Shown here: positions 1 through 8,787 of the stretch, piece by piece | Numbering within the stretch: position 1 is the stretch's first letter | Layout of the letters: each line of letters starts with the position of its first letter | Source of the DNA: an uncultured Lachnospiraceae bacterium | GTDB taxonomy: Bacteria; Bacillota; Clostridia; Lachnospirales; Lachnospiraceae | Reading direction: 5' to 3' | DNA length: 64,000 nt | Assembly: GCA_910583965.1 (NCBI GenBank) | Contig: CAJUAE010000007.1 | Coordinates: forward strand, 10,937-74,936 | The notes under the pieces: model-generated | What the model was told of the DNA's origin: nothing | The model's input: the letters and a program-made list of their open reading frames with translations, nothing else | The model's database searches: none | Made by a program: the position numbers and the translations under genes

Positions 1-878
1 ATTGCAGTACATGCAAGCGGATTTCCACCATAAGTTGTTCCATGGTCACCACTCGTAAGAGACTGTTGCGCCACCTTTTCTGTCATCAAAAACGCACCGA
101 CTGGAACCCCACAGCCAATCGCCTTTGCACTTGTCATAATATCTGGCTTTACATCGTATTGCTGCCATGCAAACATTGTGCCAGTGCGCCCCATTCCACA
201 CTGAATCTCATCCAAAATGAGTAGAATATCTCGCTCGTCGCAAAGCGCTCTTACTTGCTTTATAAACGCTTCTGTAGCCGGATAGATACCCCCTTCTCCC
301 TGCACAGTCTCAAAGATAATCGCACATGTCTTGTCTGTCACCTGCGTCTTCACACTCTCAAAATCATTGAAATCAGCAAATTTCACATTGCCAATCAACG
401 GCTCAAACGCTTCCCTGTAATGCACATTTCCTGTCACAGAAAGCGCACCCATTGTCCGTCCGTGAAACGAATGATTCATCGCGATAATATCATGGTTTGT
501 ATGGCCGTCCCGCAAGAAGGCATACTTCCGCGCTGCTTTTAGTGCGCCCTCAACTGCCTCTGCACCACTGTTTGTAAAAAAGATTCTATCCATACCAGAA
601 ATCTTTTTTAACTTCTTTGCCGCCTCAATTGCTGGAATATTATAATAATAATTTGACGTGTGAATCACCTTATCAATCTGTGCCTTCAACGCATCATTAT
701 AAGCCTTATTATTATATCCAAGCGCAAACACTGCAATCCCTGCCACAAAATCGAGATACTTTTTTCCCGCAATATCATATAGGTACATGCCATCGCCTCT
801 GTCCCACACAATCTGATAGCGATTGTAGGTGTGAAGCAACGCTGCCTCCGCCTCGTCAATGTATTCTTTCATGTTCAT
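1..878 (-). CDS. argD: Acetylornithine aminotransferase, 3' end outside window
   Basis: Catalyses the PLP-dependent transamination between N-acetylglutamate semialdehyde and N-acetylornithine in cytosolic arginine synthesis. About 292 residues are visible and the C-terminus runs off the left edge. Class-III aminotransferase landmarks are clear: TNSGAEAVEGALK, NHSFHGRT, ILDEIQCGMGRTG and the PLP-lysine context SAKAIGCGVPVGAF. The start at 878 follows GGAGG with a 9-nt spacer; a second in-frame ATG lies two codons in. It is the last gene of a leftward argJ-argB-argD series, 188 bp after argB. Other class-III aminotransferases are the alternative, but position next to argB makes ArgD very likely. 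Confidence 0.93.
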   Translation of the reverse strand, partial: MNMKEYIDEAEAALLHTYNRYQIVWDRGDGMYLYDIAGKKYLDFVAGIAVFALGYNNKAYNDALKAQIDKVIHTSNYYYNIPAIEAAKKLKKISGMDRIFFTNSGAEAVEGALKAARKYAFLRDGHTNHDIIAMNHSFHGRTMGALSVTGNVHYREAFEPLIGNVKFADFNDFESVKTQVTDKTCAIIFETVQGEGGIYPATEAFIKQVRALCDERDILLILDEIQCGMGRTGTMFAWQQYDVKPDIMTSAKAIGCGVPVGAFLMTEKVAQQSLTSGDHGTTYGGNPLACTA

Positions 879-970
879 TCAAATGGTCCTCCATATTTCT
901 TATAATAATTTCTTGGAGCCTTTTATAGCATATCTATTTCGTTATTCATTCCCCTATCAAAGCAGAGGAA

Positions 971-1016
971 ATCACGCGCCAAAATGCTTATTCTTTCGCA
1001 TTTTGTGTGCATATGT
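971..1016. repeat. Degenerate copy of the terminator-tail repeat in the argB-argD gap
   Basis: Between argB and argD lies CGCGCC, an AAAATGC/GCATTTT hairpin, then GTGTGCATA. This is the same outline (GCGCC, hairpin, GTGTGCATAAAA) as the larger intergenic repeats near 13.8, 22.3, 33.2 and 44.6 kb. The copy is short and diverged, so the assignment is tentative. Confidence 0.4.
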
Positions 1017-1066
1017 TCTTCACACCAAAAATATAAAATACAATAAAGATGTGAACCGTAACTTTA

Positions 1067-1969
1067 TTATTCTATATCCATGTTTTCTAAGTCCTCATCC
1101 TTGACAATTGCTGTACCAATACCATTTCTGGTAAAGATTTCTAACAAAAGGCAGTGTGGAATCCGCCCGTCAAGAATATGTACACGGTTAACGCCATTTT
1201 TGATTGCGCTGGTGCAATTGCCAAGTTTAGGCAACATGCCTCCGCCAATAAATCCATCCTCTATGAGCTTCTCCGCCTGTGTCGCGGAAATTCTCGAAAT
1301 AAAGGAAGCTTTGTCATTAATATCTTTATATAATCCCTCAATATCCGTTAAAAATGCAAGCTTCTCTGCGCCGACCGCCTTTGCAATCGCACACGCTGCA
1401 TCGTCCGCGTTAATATTGTAAGTCTGGAAATTGTCGTCAAGTCCGATTGGCGCCACAATCGGCAAAAAATCCTTCTCTATTAAATCAAACAACACTTTAG
1501 GATTCACCTCTTTAATGTCGCCCACAAAACCAATATCTTGTCCATCAGCATATTTCTTGTCTACTTTCAATAGACCACCATCTTTACCGCTAACACCAAC
1601 CGCCTTTACCCCAAGTTCTTGCACCATAGTCACAAGACTCTTATTGACTTTGTTTAGCACCATCTCTGCAATTTCCATTGTGGCATCATCTGTGACGCGA
1701 AGACCATTCACAAACTGTGCCTCCATGCCAACCTTCTCCACCCAACGACTAATTTCCTTGCCGCCGCCATGTACAATAATCGGCTTGAATCCAACTAGTT
1801 TTAAGAGTGTTACATCTTTGATAACATTCTTTTGTAACGCCTCATTACTCATTGCACTCCCGCCATATTTGACAACAATATATTTTCTATTAAATTTCTG
1901 TATGTAGGGAAGTGCCTCTATCAGCACCTCGGCCTTTGACAGAATCTTGTTCATATCCTGTTCTTTCAT
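1067..1969 (-). CDS. argB: Acetylglutamate kinase
   Basis: Phosphorylates N-acetylglutamate, the second committed step of the acetylated arginine pathway, in the cytosol. The 300-residue length is normal. The amino-acid-kinase fold shows in the glycine-rich phosphate loops [11 protein letters not shown] and [13 protein letters not shown], the substrate-binding [12 protein letters not shown], and the C-terminal [10 protein letters not shown] region. The start at 1969 has AAGGAG about ten bases upstream; a later ATG (1954) lacks a good ribosome site. It lies between argJ (upstream, 223-bp gap) and argD. Feedback inhibition by arginine is known for many homologues but cannot be judged here. Confidence 0.97.
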   Translation of the reverse strand: MKEQDMNKILSKAEVLIEALPYIQKFNRKYIVVKYGGSAMSNEALQKNVIKDVTLLKLVGFKPIIVHGGGKEISRWVEKVGMEAQFVNGLRVTDDATMEIAEMVLNKVNKSLVTMVQELGVKAVGVSGKDGGLLKVDKKYADGQDIGFVGDIKEVNPKVLFDLIEKDFLPIVAPIGLDDNFQTYNINADDAACAIAKAVGAEKLAFLTDIEGLYKDINDKASFISRISATQAEKLIEDGFIGGGMLPKLGNCTSAIKNGVNRVHILDGRIPHCLLLEIFTRNGIGTAIVKDEDLENMDIE

Positions 1970-2192
1970 TTGATTTTTTGCTCCTTACTTCTATTTTGTT
2001 TTTTCTTGCAAGCGTGTAAATTGATTTTATTTTAGTAGAACTGACCCAGATACTATACTTCCTTCTTTTTAGAGAAAAGTTCCTTATAAAATGTTTGCAT
2101 AATATTCCTTTAAATGCATTTGTATCTCTTGCGGTGTAATGGAAATCTCTGTATCTAAAAAGGGTGACACTTTCCTTTGCATTAACTCAAGA

Positions 2193-3416
2193 TTAACTCC
2201 TATAATCTGCATTGATTTTGACATAATCATATGTCAAATCACAGCCCCACGCCGTCGCTGTCTCCGCGCCCATCTTCATATCGACAAGCACTGTCACCTC
2301 TGGCTCTGATAGTATTTTTGTGGCTTCTTCCTCACTGTAATCTGTGGCTGCACCATCCTTGTAAATTAGCATTTTGCCTGCCTTGCTCTCAAAATACAAT
2401 TCCACTTTCTCTGGGTCAAACACCACACCAGAATAGCCAAGTGCACACAAGAATCTGCCAAAGTTCGCGTCATGCCCATAGATTGCCGCCTTACATAGAC
2501 TGGAGCCAATCACAGACTTTGCTAGAATGCGCGCTTCCTGCTTTGTCGCAGCATGGATTACTGTCGTTTCAAACAATGCTGTCGCACCTTCACCATCCCC
2601 TGCCATTTTCCTTGCAAGATATGTGTTCACAAAATCAAGCGCCTCACAGAACATGTCATAATCCGCACCTTTTTCTGTAATTTCTGTGTTTCCTGCCAAA
2701 CCATTTGCAAGTAGAAGACAAGTATCATTTGTCGAGGTGTCACCGTCGACAGATATCATATTGTAGGAATCAATAATACTATTGCTTAGCGCTTCCTGCA
2801 AAAGTGTCTTGCTGATTGCCGCATCGGTTGTGATATAGGCAAGCATGGTACACATATTGGGGTGAATCATACCAGAACCTTTGCTCATGCCGCCAACTGT
2901 TACAGTCTTACCGTCAAGCACAATTGTAACTGCAATCTCCTTGTTGACTGTATCTGTTGTCATAATCGCCTTAGACGCTGTCGTTCCTGCCTCAAGTGTA
3001 CTATCCTTTGCAGACACAAGTTTTCTAATCCCTTCCTTGATACGTTCCATTGGTAGTTGCATACCTATCACACCAGTTGAGCCAACCAGCACAGAATTTT
3101 CAGGAATCTGCAAAAGTTGGGACACCGTTTGCGCCTCCTCATGGCAGTAATCCATGCCTTGCTTTCCTGTACATGCATTTGCAATCCCTGCATTTACAAC
3201 AATCGCCTGTGCATAAGGGCTGTTCTCTACAACTTGTTTGTCCCACAAAACGGGTGCCGCTTTCACCACATTTGTCGTAAAGGTTCCTGCTGCCCTACAG
3301 GGCGCACTACTATAAACCAATGCCATATCCATTCTATCTTTGTATTTAATATTTGCTGCCGTACCCGCCGCCTCAAAACCTTTTGCCGCGGTCACACCGC
3401 CCTGAATTTGTTCCAT
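2193..3416 (-). CDS. argJ: Bifunctional glutamate N-acetyltransferase / amino-acid acetyltransferase
   Basis: Moves the acetyl group from N-acetylornithine to glutamate, making the pathway cyclic; bifunctional forms also acetylate glutamate from acetyl-CoA. The 407-residue precursor has the autocleavage region GSGMIHPNMCTMLAY. Thr190 would become the N-terminal nucleophile of the beta chain. Most family members have Ala-Thr at the cut; here it is Cys-Thr. The start has AAGGA about 7 bases upstream. It is preceded by a GNAT gene 32 bp away and followed by argB. No argC is in the window, so that step must be encoded elsewhere. Confidence 0.96.
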   Translation of the reverse strand: MEQIQGGVTAAKGFEAAGTAANIKYKDRMDMALVYSSAPCRAAGTFTTNVVKAAPVLWDKQVVENSPYAQAIVVNAGIANACTGKQGMDYCHEEAQTVSQLLQIPENSVLVGSTGVIGMQLPMERIKEGIRKLVSAKDSTLEAGTTASKAIMTTDTVNKEIAVTIVLDGKTVTVGGMSKGSGMIHPNMCTMLAYITTDAAISKTLLQEALSNSIIDSYNMISVDGDTSTNDTCLLLANGLAGNTEITEKGADYDMFCEALDFVNTYLARKMAGDGEGATALFETTVIHAATKQEARILAKSVIGSSLCKAAIYGHDANFGRFLCALGYSGVVFDPEKVELYFESKAGKMLIYKDGAATDYSEEEATKILSEPEVTVLVDMKMGAETATAWGCDLTYDYVKINADYRS

Positions 3417-3448
3417 ATCGATATTCCTTCTTTCCTCATATTGTTATG

Positions 3449-3892
3449 CTATTTGTTAAACGCCTCAATATTTTCACTGTTGAGTACAAAATCATAATAA
3501 TTCAAATCCTCACGCTGTTTCCAGCCAACACTGTGCCAGAACGCATTCCCAATATCATTTTTCGTAAATGCGATAAGACTTACTTTATTAATCTGCTCCT
3601 GCCTTAGTGCGTCCATACAGAATACCACCATTGCCTTTCCAATACCGCGCCTTCGATACGCCGGATTCACACACACATGATATAGACAGCCACGTCTGCC
3701 GTCATGTCCACACAAGATAGCTCCCACTACAATTTCGTCTTCCACTGCCACGACACTTGTCGTGGGATTTCTCATTAGAAATCGCTCCACACCCACGCGC
3801 GAATCATCAATACTTCTAATGGCAAATCCCTTAATTGTCATCCACAGTGCTCGAACTTGGTCGTAATCCTCAATTGTCATCAATCTAACCAT
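3449..3892 (-). CDS. GNAT-family N-acetyltransferase next to argJ
   Basis: A 147-residue single-domain GNAT protein. The acetyl-CoA pyrophosphate loop is visible as VNPAYRRRGIGKAMV (motif A, near residues 76-90), followed by a region with AFWHSVGWKQRED typical of motif B. It sits 32 bp upstream of argJ on the same strand and is probably cotranscribed. A role as a short N-acetylglutamate synthase feeding the pathway is possible from context, but GNAT substrates cannot be read from sequence, so this stays inference. The ribosome site is weak (GAGG roughly 14 bases upstream). Confidence 0.8.
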   Translation of the reverse strand: MVRLMTIEDYDQVRALWMTIKGFAIRSIDDSRVGVERFLMRNPTTSVVAVEDEIVVGAILCGHDGRRGCLYHVCVNPAYRRRGIGKAMVVFCMDALRQEQINKVSLIAFTKNDIGNAFWHSVGWKQREDLNYYDFVLNSENIEAFNK

Positions 3893-3984
3893 AACAAAAT
3901 GTCATCCTCTCCAAAAGACCTCTTATCATAATAATTTATTATAAGGAGAAATACAACTATTTTCCCTAAAATATTCTAATTTCA

Positions 3985-4105
3985 TGTAACAGTTCAGCCA
4001 TGCAGAATTGATTATACAAATGGTAAGCAAAAGCTTGCTTACTAAGGATAATTTGTATGATTAATCTATAGTGCAAACATCCGTCATGAAATAAGTAGCG
4101 AATAT
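3985..4105 (+). mobile_element. Truncated MITE-like element (TGTAACAG family)
   Basis: Starts with TGTAACAGTTCAGCCATGC, identical over the first 19 bases to the inverted form of the right end of the complete element at 14503-14692. An internal hairpin (GATTATACAAAT / ATTTGTATGATTA) around AGCTTGCTTACT follows, and then a CATGAAATAAGT block also found in the complete copy. No right terminal repeat is present, so it is a truncated, non-coding copy. It lies just upstream of the GNAT-arg block. Confidence 0.65.
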
Positions 4106-4171
4106 CATTGTCAAAAAAATACATTTAAAAAAAACCAGCTACAAACAACGAATCGATGCCAAACATTTATT

Positions 4172-4510
4172 CTATTCACATTCAAACTCCCGCAGAAGCA
4201 TCTCAATCAGCATAAACATTCTAACAAAACTATCATAAGAAATTTTTATTTCTGGAAATTTCGCACTTATTTTCACTGTCTCATATACTTCTGGAATCGC
4301 ATATTTTTTGATGATATCACTCAGCAAGACACCATTTTCTATCAGTCGAAGTCCCCATCTATTATCCTTGGCACTATAACCATAACACATATCGCCAATG
4401 GCTTTTATATTTTCATGTGTTTGCGCTGTCTGTTGGAAAAAACAGTCAGAAAACACTTTTCTATTATATTTTTCCTCGCCTAATTGTATTTTCTTTCTTA
4501 GCCAGCGCAA
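4172..4510 (-). CDS. Hypothetical protein, 112 aa
   Basis: Not recognised. A soluble, mixed-charge protein of 112 residues with no signal peptide or membrane segment. It contains FFQQTAQTHENIKAIGDMCYGY near the N-terminus and a hydrophobic helix FVRMFMLIEMLLREFE at the end. The only start in this frame is a TTG at 4510 with a GGAG about 17 bases upstream, so the true start is uncertain. It follows the 125-aa gene by 23 bp and probably shares its transcript. Confidence 0.55.
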   Translation of the reverse strand: MRWLRKKIQLGEEKYNRKVFSDCFFQQTAQTHENIKAIGDMCYGYSAKDNRWGLRLIENGVLLSDIIKKYAIPEVYETVKISAKFPEIKISYDSFVRMFMLIEMLLREFECE

Positions 4511-4533
4511 ATAGTGATTAAAATTTCTTCTCC

Positions 4534-4911
4534 CTATAAATCCATAAAAATCCCTTTTTCACAATGAAATCCAATTAAAATTCCTACTATTATGCGATTG
4601 ACTGACTCTATTTTTTTATATTCAATACCAAATTGTTTCGCAATCATCTCCACAATTTTTTCATTGCGTTCTATATAAGAATAAAAATATTCTGCAACAG
4701 TAATTGGGCATTCTTTAAAGTAAAAATCATACCAAGTATTTTCCACACAACCATAGTCATGTGCTTTCCCAAAACCAAATTTTTCAAATATTGGTTTGTA
4801 TGCTTCCTTGTTTAATTCTGCCCAACACGCCTTGGCGTACTTCTTTTCCTTTCCCGACATAGCACGATTTAGCAAAATATCAACACACTCAAATAAATCT
4901 TTCACAAGCAT
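4534..4911 (-). CDS. Hypothetical protein, 125 aa
   Basis: Not recognised. A 125-residue soluble protein rich in aromatic residues (NTWYDFYFKECPITVAEYF) and predicted mostly helical. ATG start at 4911 with a weak AGAAAG ribosome site. It is the middle gene of three leftward unknowns (4172-5391), spaced 23 and 18 bp from its neighbours. Small, lineage-restricted genes in such a row are often immunity or accessory factors, but nothing here proves that. Confidence 0.6.
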   Translation of the reverse strand: MLVKDLFECVDILLNRAMSGKEKKYAKACWAELNKEAYKPIFEKFGFGKAHDYGCVENTWYDFYFKECPITVAEYFYSYIERNEKIVEMIAKQFGIEYKKIESVNRIIVGILIGFHCEKGIFMDL

Positions 4912-4929
4912 TACTTTCTTTCTAATTTT

Positions 4930-5391
4930 CTAGTCACCAACCGCCTCGACATATAAAATGGTACCAGACGCATTAAGATAAACATTTGTGTACATCTTTT
5001 TTGTGTCTTTAATCCCTGTTTGAAAAGCAAACGCAGCATTCTCAACAAGTCTCCATTTTTGCCCTCTTACTTCTTCTGGCTCATAATACAACTCGATTGT
5101 TGCAGCTTTACCATCAATTGTCATTCCCTGTAAAGTGTCGCTGATGTCCTCATTATAAAATGAAAAAATATAGAGCGTTGTTGTCACCAAGCCAATTCCT
5201 CCCGACGATTGACTACACCACTTTATCTCTGATGTCTTTGGCAAATCTGGAAAGTGATTATAAATTGGTTCTGTCTCTGTACTTGTCATAACAGAATCCT
5301 TACCTTTTGCTCCCAATGCCAAAACAACCAGCAAAGCAAAACATACACTTCCAATTGCCAACACAAACCATACAATATAAATTCTTTTCAT
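4930..5391 (-). CDS. Membrane-anchored extracytoplasmic hypothetical protein
   Basis: A 153-residue protein with an N-terminal membrane segment (residues about 4-24, IYIVWFVLAIGSVCFALLVV) and a short Ser/Thr/Glu linker. A predicted beta-rich domain containing WCSQSSGGIGLVTTTLYIF follows, presumably outside the cell. The start at 5391 is chosen because GGAG lies 7 bases upstream; a start 18 bases earlier lacks one. It is divergent from argG and heads the 4172-5391 gene row. Function unknown. Confidence 0.6.
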   Translation of the reverse strand: MKRIYIVWFVLAIGSVCFALLVVLALGAKGKDSVMTSTETEPIYNHFPDLPKTSEIKWCSQSSGGIGLVTTTLYIFSFYNEDISDTLQGMTIDGKAATIELYYEPEEVRGQKWRLVENAAFAFQTGIKDTKKMYTNVYLNASGTILYVEAVGD

Positions 5392-5423
5392 TCCATTTCT
5401 CCAAAACAAACTGGCAAAGCATT

Positions 5424-5520
5424 TGAATTTTTATTCATTTATTCTGCATATTATTCATTTATTTCTCTATATTTTACACTTTTATTCATTTTTGTCAACC
5501 AAAAACTGTATAAATTTACA
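5424..5520. promoter_or_regulatory. Cluster of ARG-box-like ArgR operators
   Basis: Four sequences resembling the ArgR/AhrC operator lie between the divergent genes: TGAATTTTTATTCA at 5424-5437 (near-perfect palindrome), CTGCATATTATTCA at 5444-5457, TACACTTTTATTCA at 5475-5488 and TGTATAAATTTACA at 5507-5520. Boxes 1 and 2 are centred 20 bp apart, on one helix face. The last abuts the -35 of the argG promoter, so arginine-dependent repression of argG is expected. Operator identity is inferred from the known consensus; binding is untested. Confidence 0.6.
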
Positions 5521-5521
5521 C

Positions 5522-5550
5522 TTGATTTATACAATGCAATGATGTATAGT
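5522..5550 (+). promoter_or_regulatory. Sigma-A promoter of argG
   Basis: TTGATT at 5522-5527, 17-bp spacer, TATAGT at 5545-5550. It lies immediately downstream of the ARG-box cluster and would give a leader of about 138 nt before argG. Confidence 0.7.
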
Positions 5551-5626
5551 AGCAATAGAGCTTTTGCAGTTATTTGCGTACTCAAAAATATCTAAGAAAT
5601 TGTCTTGAAAGCAAAGGACAAAATAA

Positions 5627-5694
5627 AAATTTAGGAAAGGAAAAGCTAATGTAGCATATACACTTTTATATATGCTTTTAGTAGCAAAATAACA
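5627..5694 (+). promoter_or_regulatory. argG leader with start-stop mini-ORF and hairpin, shared with 40.5 kb
   Basis: Contains AGGAAAGGAAAAGC, then ATG-TAG (5649-5654, a start codon directly followed by a stop, 7 bases after AAAGGA). A GCATATAC/GTATATGC-type hairpin and TTTTAGTAGCA follow, then the argG ATG. The same two blocks flank a longer insert in front of the gene at 40723. argG itself has no Shine-Dalgarno next to its ATG, so the upstream AAAGGA or coupling to the mini-ORF may matter. The regulatory role is inference. Confidence 0.45.
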
Positions 5695-6909
5695 ATGAAA
5701 GAAAAAGTAGTACTCGCCTATTCTGGTGGACTCGATACCACTGCAATTATTCCATGGCTAAAGGAAAATTTTGATTATGAAGTCATCTGTGTCTGTGTTG
5801 ATTGTGGTCAAGAGGAGGAACTCGACGGCCTTGAGGAGCGTGCAAAATCCTGTGGCGCCGAAAAACTATATATTGAAAATGTAATTGACGAATTTTGCGA
5901 TGAATATATCGTTCCATGTGTACAGGCAAACGCCATCTATGAAAATAAGTATCTTCTGGGAACTTCTATGGCAAGACCGCTTATTGCAAAGAAACTTGTA
6001 GAAATCGCAAGAAAAGAAGGTGCTACGGCTATCTGCCACGGTGCTACTGGCAAGGGTAACGATCAAATTCGCTTTGAACTTGGTATCAAAGCGTTAGCGC
6101 CCGATATTAAAATTATTGCTGCATGGAGAAATGATAAGTGGACTATGGACTCTCGTGAGTCCGAGATTGAATACTGTAAAGCACATGGCATCCATCTTCC
6201 ATTTTCTGCGGACAGTTCTTACAGCCGTGACAGAAATATCTGGCACATTAGCCACGAAGGTCTTGAGTTGGAAAATCCTGCCAATGAACCAAACTACGAC
6301 CATCTTCTTGTACTTGGCACTACACCAGAAAAGGCTCCCGAGAAAGGCGAGTATGTAACTATAACCTTTGAGAAAGGCGTGCCAAAATCTGTAAATGGAA
6401 AAGAAATGAAAGTTTCTGACATTATTAGGGAATTAAATCAGCTTGGCGGAAAACATGGTATTGGCATTGTTGACATTGTAGAGAATCGTGTTGTGGGCAT
6501 GAAATCCCGCGGCGTTTACGAGACACCAGGCGGAACCATTCTTATGGAAGCACATCAGCAGCTTGAAGAATTAATTCTTGACCGTGATACATATACTTTG
6601 AAAAAAGAGATGGGAAACAAACTTGCCGACACTGTCTACGAAGGAAAATGGTTTACACCAAAGCGCGAAGCAATTCAGGCATTTATTGAGAAAACGCAAG
6701 AGTATGTGACAGGTGAAGTGAAGTTCAAACTCTACAAGGGCAACATTATTAAAGCAGGAGAGACAAGTCCTTACTCTCTCTATAATGAAAGTATTGCTTC
6801 TTTCACAACAGGTGATTTGTATGACCATCATGATGCAGAGGGATTCATCAATCTTTTTGGTCTGTCTTGCAAAGTACGTGCAATGAAAATGCAAGAAAAC
6901 GAGAAATAA
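5695..6909 (+). CDS. argG: Argininosuccinate synthase
   Basis: Joins citrulline and aspartate with ATP to make argininosuccinate, the penultimate step of arginine synthesis. At 404 residues it has the family's usual length. The ATP pyrophosphatase P-loop is [15 protein letters not shown] at residues 8-22; [14 protein letters not shown] and [15 protein letters not shown] are further conserved signatures. Monocistronic or cotranscribed with the 90-aa gene 21 bp downstream. Regulation probably involves the ARG boxes upstream and a structured leader. Confidence 0.97.
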   Translation: MKEKVVLAYSGGLDTTAIIPWLKENFDYEVICVCVDCGQEEELDGLEERAKSCGAEKLYIENVIDEFCDEYIVPCVQANAIYENKYLLGTSMARPLIAKKLVEIARKEGATAICHGATGKGNDQIRFELGIKALAPDIKIIAAWRNDKWTMDSRESEIEYCKAHGIHLPFSADSSYSRDRNIWHISHEGLELENPANEPNYDHLLVLGTTPEKAPEKGEYVTITFEKGVPKSVNGKEMKVSDIIRELNQLGGKHGIGIVDIVENRVVGMKSRGVYETPGGTILMEAHQQLEELILDRDTYTLKKEMGNKLADTVYEGKWFTPKREAIQAFIEKTQEYVTGEVKFKLYKGNIIKAGETSPYSLYNESIASFTTGDLYDHHDAEGFINLFGLSCKVRAMKMQENEK

Positions 6910-6930
6910 AACATTTAGAACTATATTATT

Positions 6931-7203
6931 ATGACTATTTATCACATTATCGTACTATACTTAATTATTGTTAATATAACAGGATTTGCTATGATGGGTA
7001 TCGACAAACAGAAAGCCATCAAAAAACGCTGGCGTATTCGAGAATCCACACTTTTTCTTATCGCCCTCATTGGCGGAAGTTTCGGTTCTATTCTTGGTAT
7101 GCGTGTATTTCATCACAAAACCAAACATTGGTATTTTGTATGCGGTATGCCATTGATATTTATTCTTCAAATTGTAATGTTTATAATAATGATTCGCAAA
7201 TAA
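6931..7203 (+). CDS. DUF1294 small membrane protein
   Basis: A 90-residue protein with two or three hydrophobic segments (near residues 4-20, 41-55 and 68-87). The DUF1294 pattern is seen as MMGIDKQKAIKKRWRIRE, GGSFGSILGMRVFHHKTKH and a final hydrophobic helix. It is 21 bp behind argG on the same strand and followed by a strong bidirectional terminator. The molecular function of DUF1294 is unknown. Confidence 0.8.
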   Translation: MTIYHIIVLYLIIVNITGFAMMGIDKQKAIKKRWRIRESTLFLIALIGGSFGSILGMRVFHHKTKHWYFVCGMPLIFILQIVMFIIMIRK

Positions 7204-7225
7204 TAAAATAAATTGGAATTATAGT

Positions 7226-7265
7226 GCAATTGAGTAGGGAAGATTCTTCTTCCCTACTCAATTGC
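7226..7265. terminator. Bidirectional intrinsic terminator between convergent genes
   Basis: A perfect 18-bp inverted repeat, arms 7226-7243 and 7248-7265, with a 4-nt loop. It ends transcription from argG/DUF1294 rightward and from the carboxypeptidase gene leftward is unlikely because that gene reads away from its own start toward this site; both genes converge here. The GAGTAGGGAAGA arm recurs in other terminators and repeats of the window. Confidence 0.8.
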
Positions 7266-7289
7266 TTATGTACACAAACTTTATCTAAT

Positions 7290-8744
7290 TTACATTGTAT
7301 GCTGTGCCATTTTTGCAGTCTGGAGAATCCAGTCCACTGCTGCCTCAGCATGCGTAGGCAAATTTCCAGATGCAGCGTCAACTTCTGGTTCTTCTATTCC
7401 CGTGTAAAATGCCTGTAATGCATATTTTACTAACAACGCTGATACACGTCCTCTCTCTATGGAATCTTCAGTTCCCAATACAACAACGACCAAATCATTT
7501 TTTATAGCCGTGTTATCCACAACCAAAGAGGTGACTAAGCAAGCACCAGATTTGTTCGTCGTTCCGGTCTTCAATCCAGTGACTTGAGGCATGTTGCGCA
7601 GAAGCGGGTTTGTATTGCGCACCTCAAGGTCGAGAGACTGCAATGTTGCGGTTTCCATAGAAGTGATATCCTTAACTTGCGGATAAACCTTCAAAAGATA
7701 GGACACTAACCGAAACATATCTTTTGCGCTCATACGATTCTGACGCTTTGCAGGAATAGAATCTTCTGTAAAAGATGGTAGACCATGACTGTTAAAAAAT
7801 ACTGCTTGAGACAACCCTAATTCTGACGCTTTCTGATTCATCAATTCTACAAAAGCTTCCTCTGAACCAGCAATTGTTTCCGCAAGACATAGCGCACATT
7901 CATTGCTAGATGGTAAAAGTGCCCCTATCAGAAGTTCATGCACTGTAATCTGCTGCCCCGCTTCAAAAGGAATCACTCCATCACTCGAAGCAGATAATTT
8001 CTGGACGGCATCTGAAACAGCAACTGTCTGTTCCAAAGAAATCTGTCCTGCTGCAATCGCCTCCATTGTCAACAGACATGTCATTAACTTGGAAGTGCTT
8101 GCGATAGGATAAGATGTATCTGACTGATACTGATAATAAACCTCTCCTGTGGTTACATTTCCAACCAATACACCATTCACTCCATAAAAATATCCTGTCT
8201 GTTCCAAATCTATAGGAGAAATCATAAAAGAAGTTTGTGTATTTATCTGCAAAATACCAACACTTGGAACAGTGATATCCATATCCAAAATCATCGCCAA
8301 ATCTGCTGCCATCATAAAGCAATCGTAACCGCCAGAAGGCAATGTTAGAATCATTGTATAATAAAATACTTTCTGCCCGTCTACCTGAAATTCATTTCGC
8401 CGTAAGGAAATATCTGGATTTTCACTATTTTCCCAAGGTGTATTTTCTCCCCCTACTGGCACATAAGTCTTTCCCAAATTCAAAGCAATCGAATTTTTTG
8501 TAATTTCCAAAGAAAAAGATTTGTTTGTATCCTTTAACACCATAGCAATATCTCGCAGAGAAAAATAAGTGTTGTAATCATAACTGTAATCCAATGTTTT
8601 CACAGTGCCAACCGCACCAGTGTCCGTCTGTACTTGATAAACTCTTGGTATCTCGTATGCTGCATCTACCCCAATAGGAAAAGTAGAACAAATCAAAACT
8701 ATAGCCAAAATGAAAACACCCGTTCTTTGTAAGATTACTTTCAT
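7290..8744 (-). CDS. Secreted serine D-alanyl-D-alanine carboxypeptidase with N-terminal Cu-amine-oxidase-like domain
   Basis: A 484-residue penicillin-binding-type D,D-carboxypeptidase (peptidase S11) that trims peptidoglycan stem peptides outside the membrane. Signal peptide residues 1-28 end near GVDA. Residues about 48-100 resemble the Cu-amine-oxidase N-terminal stalk (YFSLRDIAMVLKDT). The active-site triads are S216-T-S-K219, S279-S-N281 and KTG in VTGLKTGTTNKSG. The start at 8744 is chosen for GGGGA six bases upstream; an earlier in-frame ATG at 8843 overlaps the upstream gene and lacks one. Probably in an operon with the gene at 8788. Confidence 0.88.
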   Translation of the reverse strand: MKVILQRTGVFILAIVLICSTFPIGVDAAYEIPRVYQVQTDTGAVGTVKTLDYSYDYNTYFSLRDIAMVLKDTNKSFSLEITKNSIALNLGKTYVPVGGENTPWENSENPDISLRRNEFQVDGQKVFYYTMILTLPSGGYDCFMMAADLAMILDMDITVPSVGILQINTQTSFMISPIDLEQTGYFYGVNGVLVGNVTTGEVYYQYQSDTSYPIASTSKLMTCLLTMEAIAAGQISLEQTVAVSDAVQKLSASSDGVIPFEAGQQITVHELLIGALLPSSNECALCLAETIAGSEEAFVELMNQKASELGLSQAVFFNSHGLPSFTEDSIPAKRQNRMSAKDMFRLVSYLLKVYPQVKDITSMETATLQSLDLEVRNTNPLLRNMPQVTGLKTGTTNKSGACLVTSLVVDNTAIKNDLVVVVLGTEDSIERGRVSALLVKYALQAFYTGIEEPEVDAASGNLPTHAEAAVDWILQTAKMAQHTM

Positions 8745-8787
8745 AAAAATCCCCATTCTTATTTTTGTATAATGGTAATTAATAACA

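Noticed and set aside
2084..2182. 32-codon frame between argJ and argB (MQRKVSPFLDTEIS...)
   Set aside because: The nearest ribosome-site-like sequence is about 15 bases from the ATG and no family is recognisable; could be real but cannot be supported.
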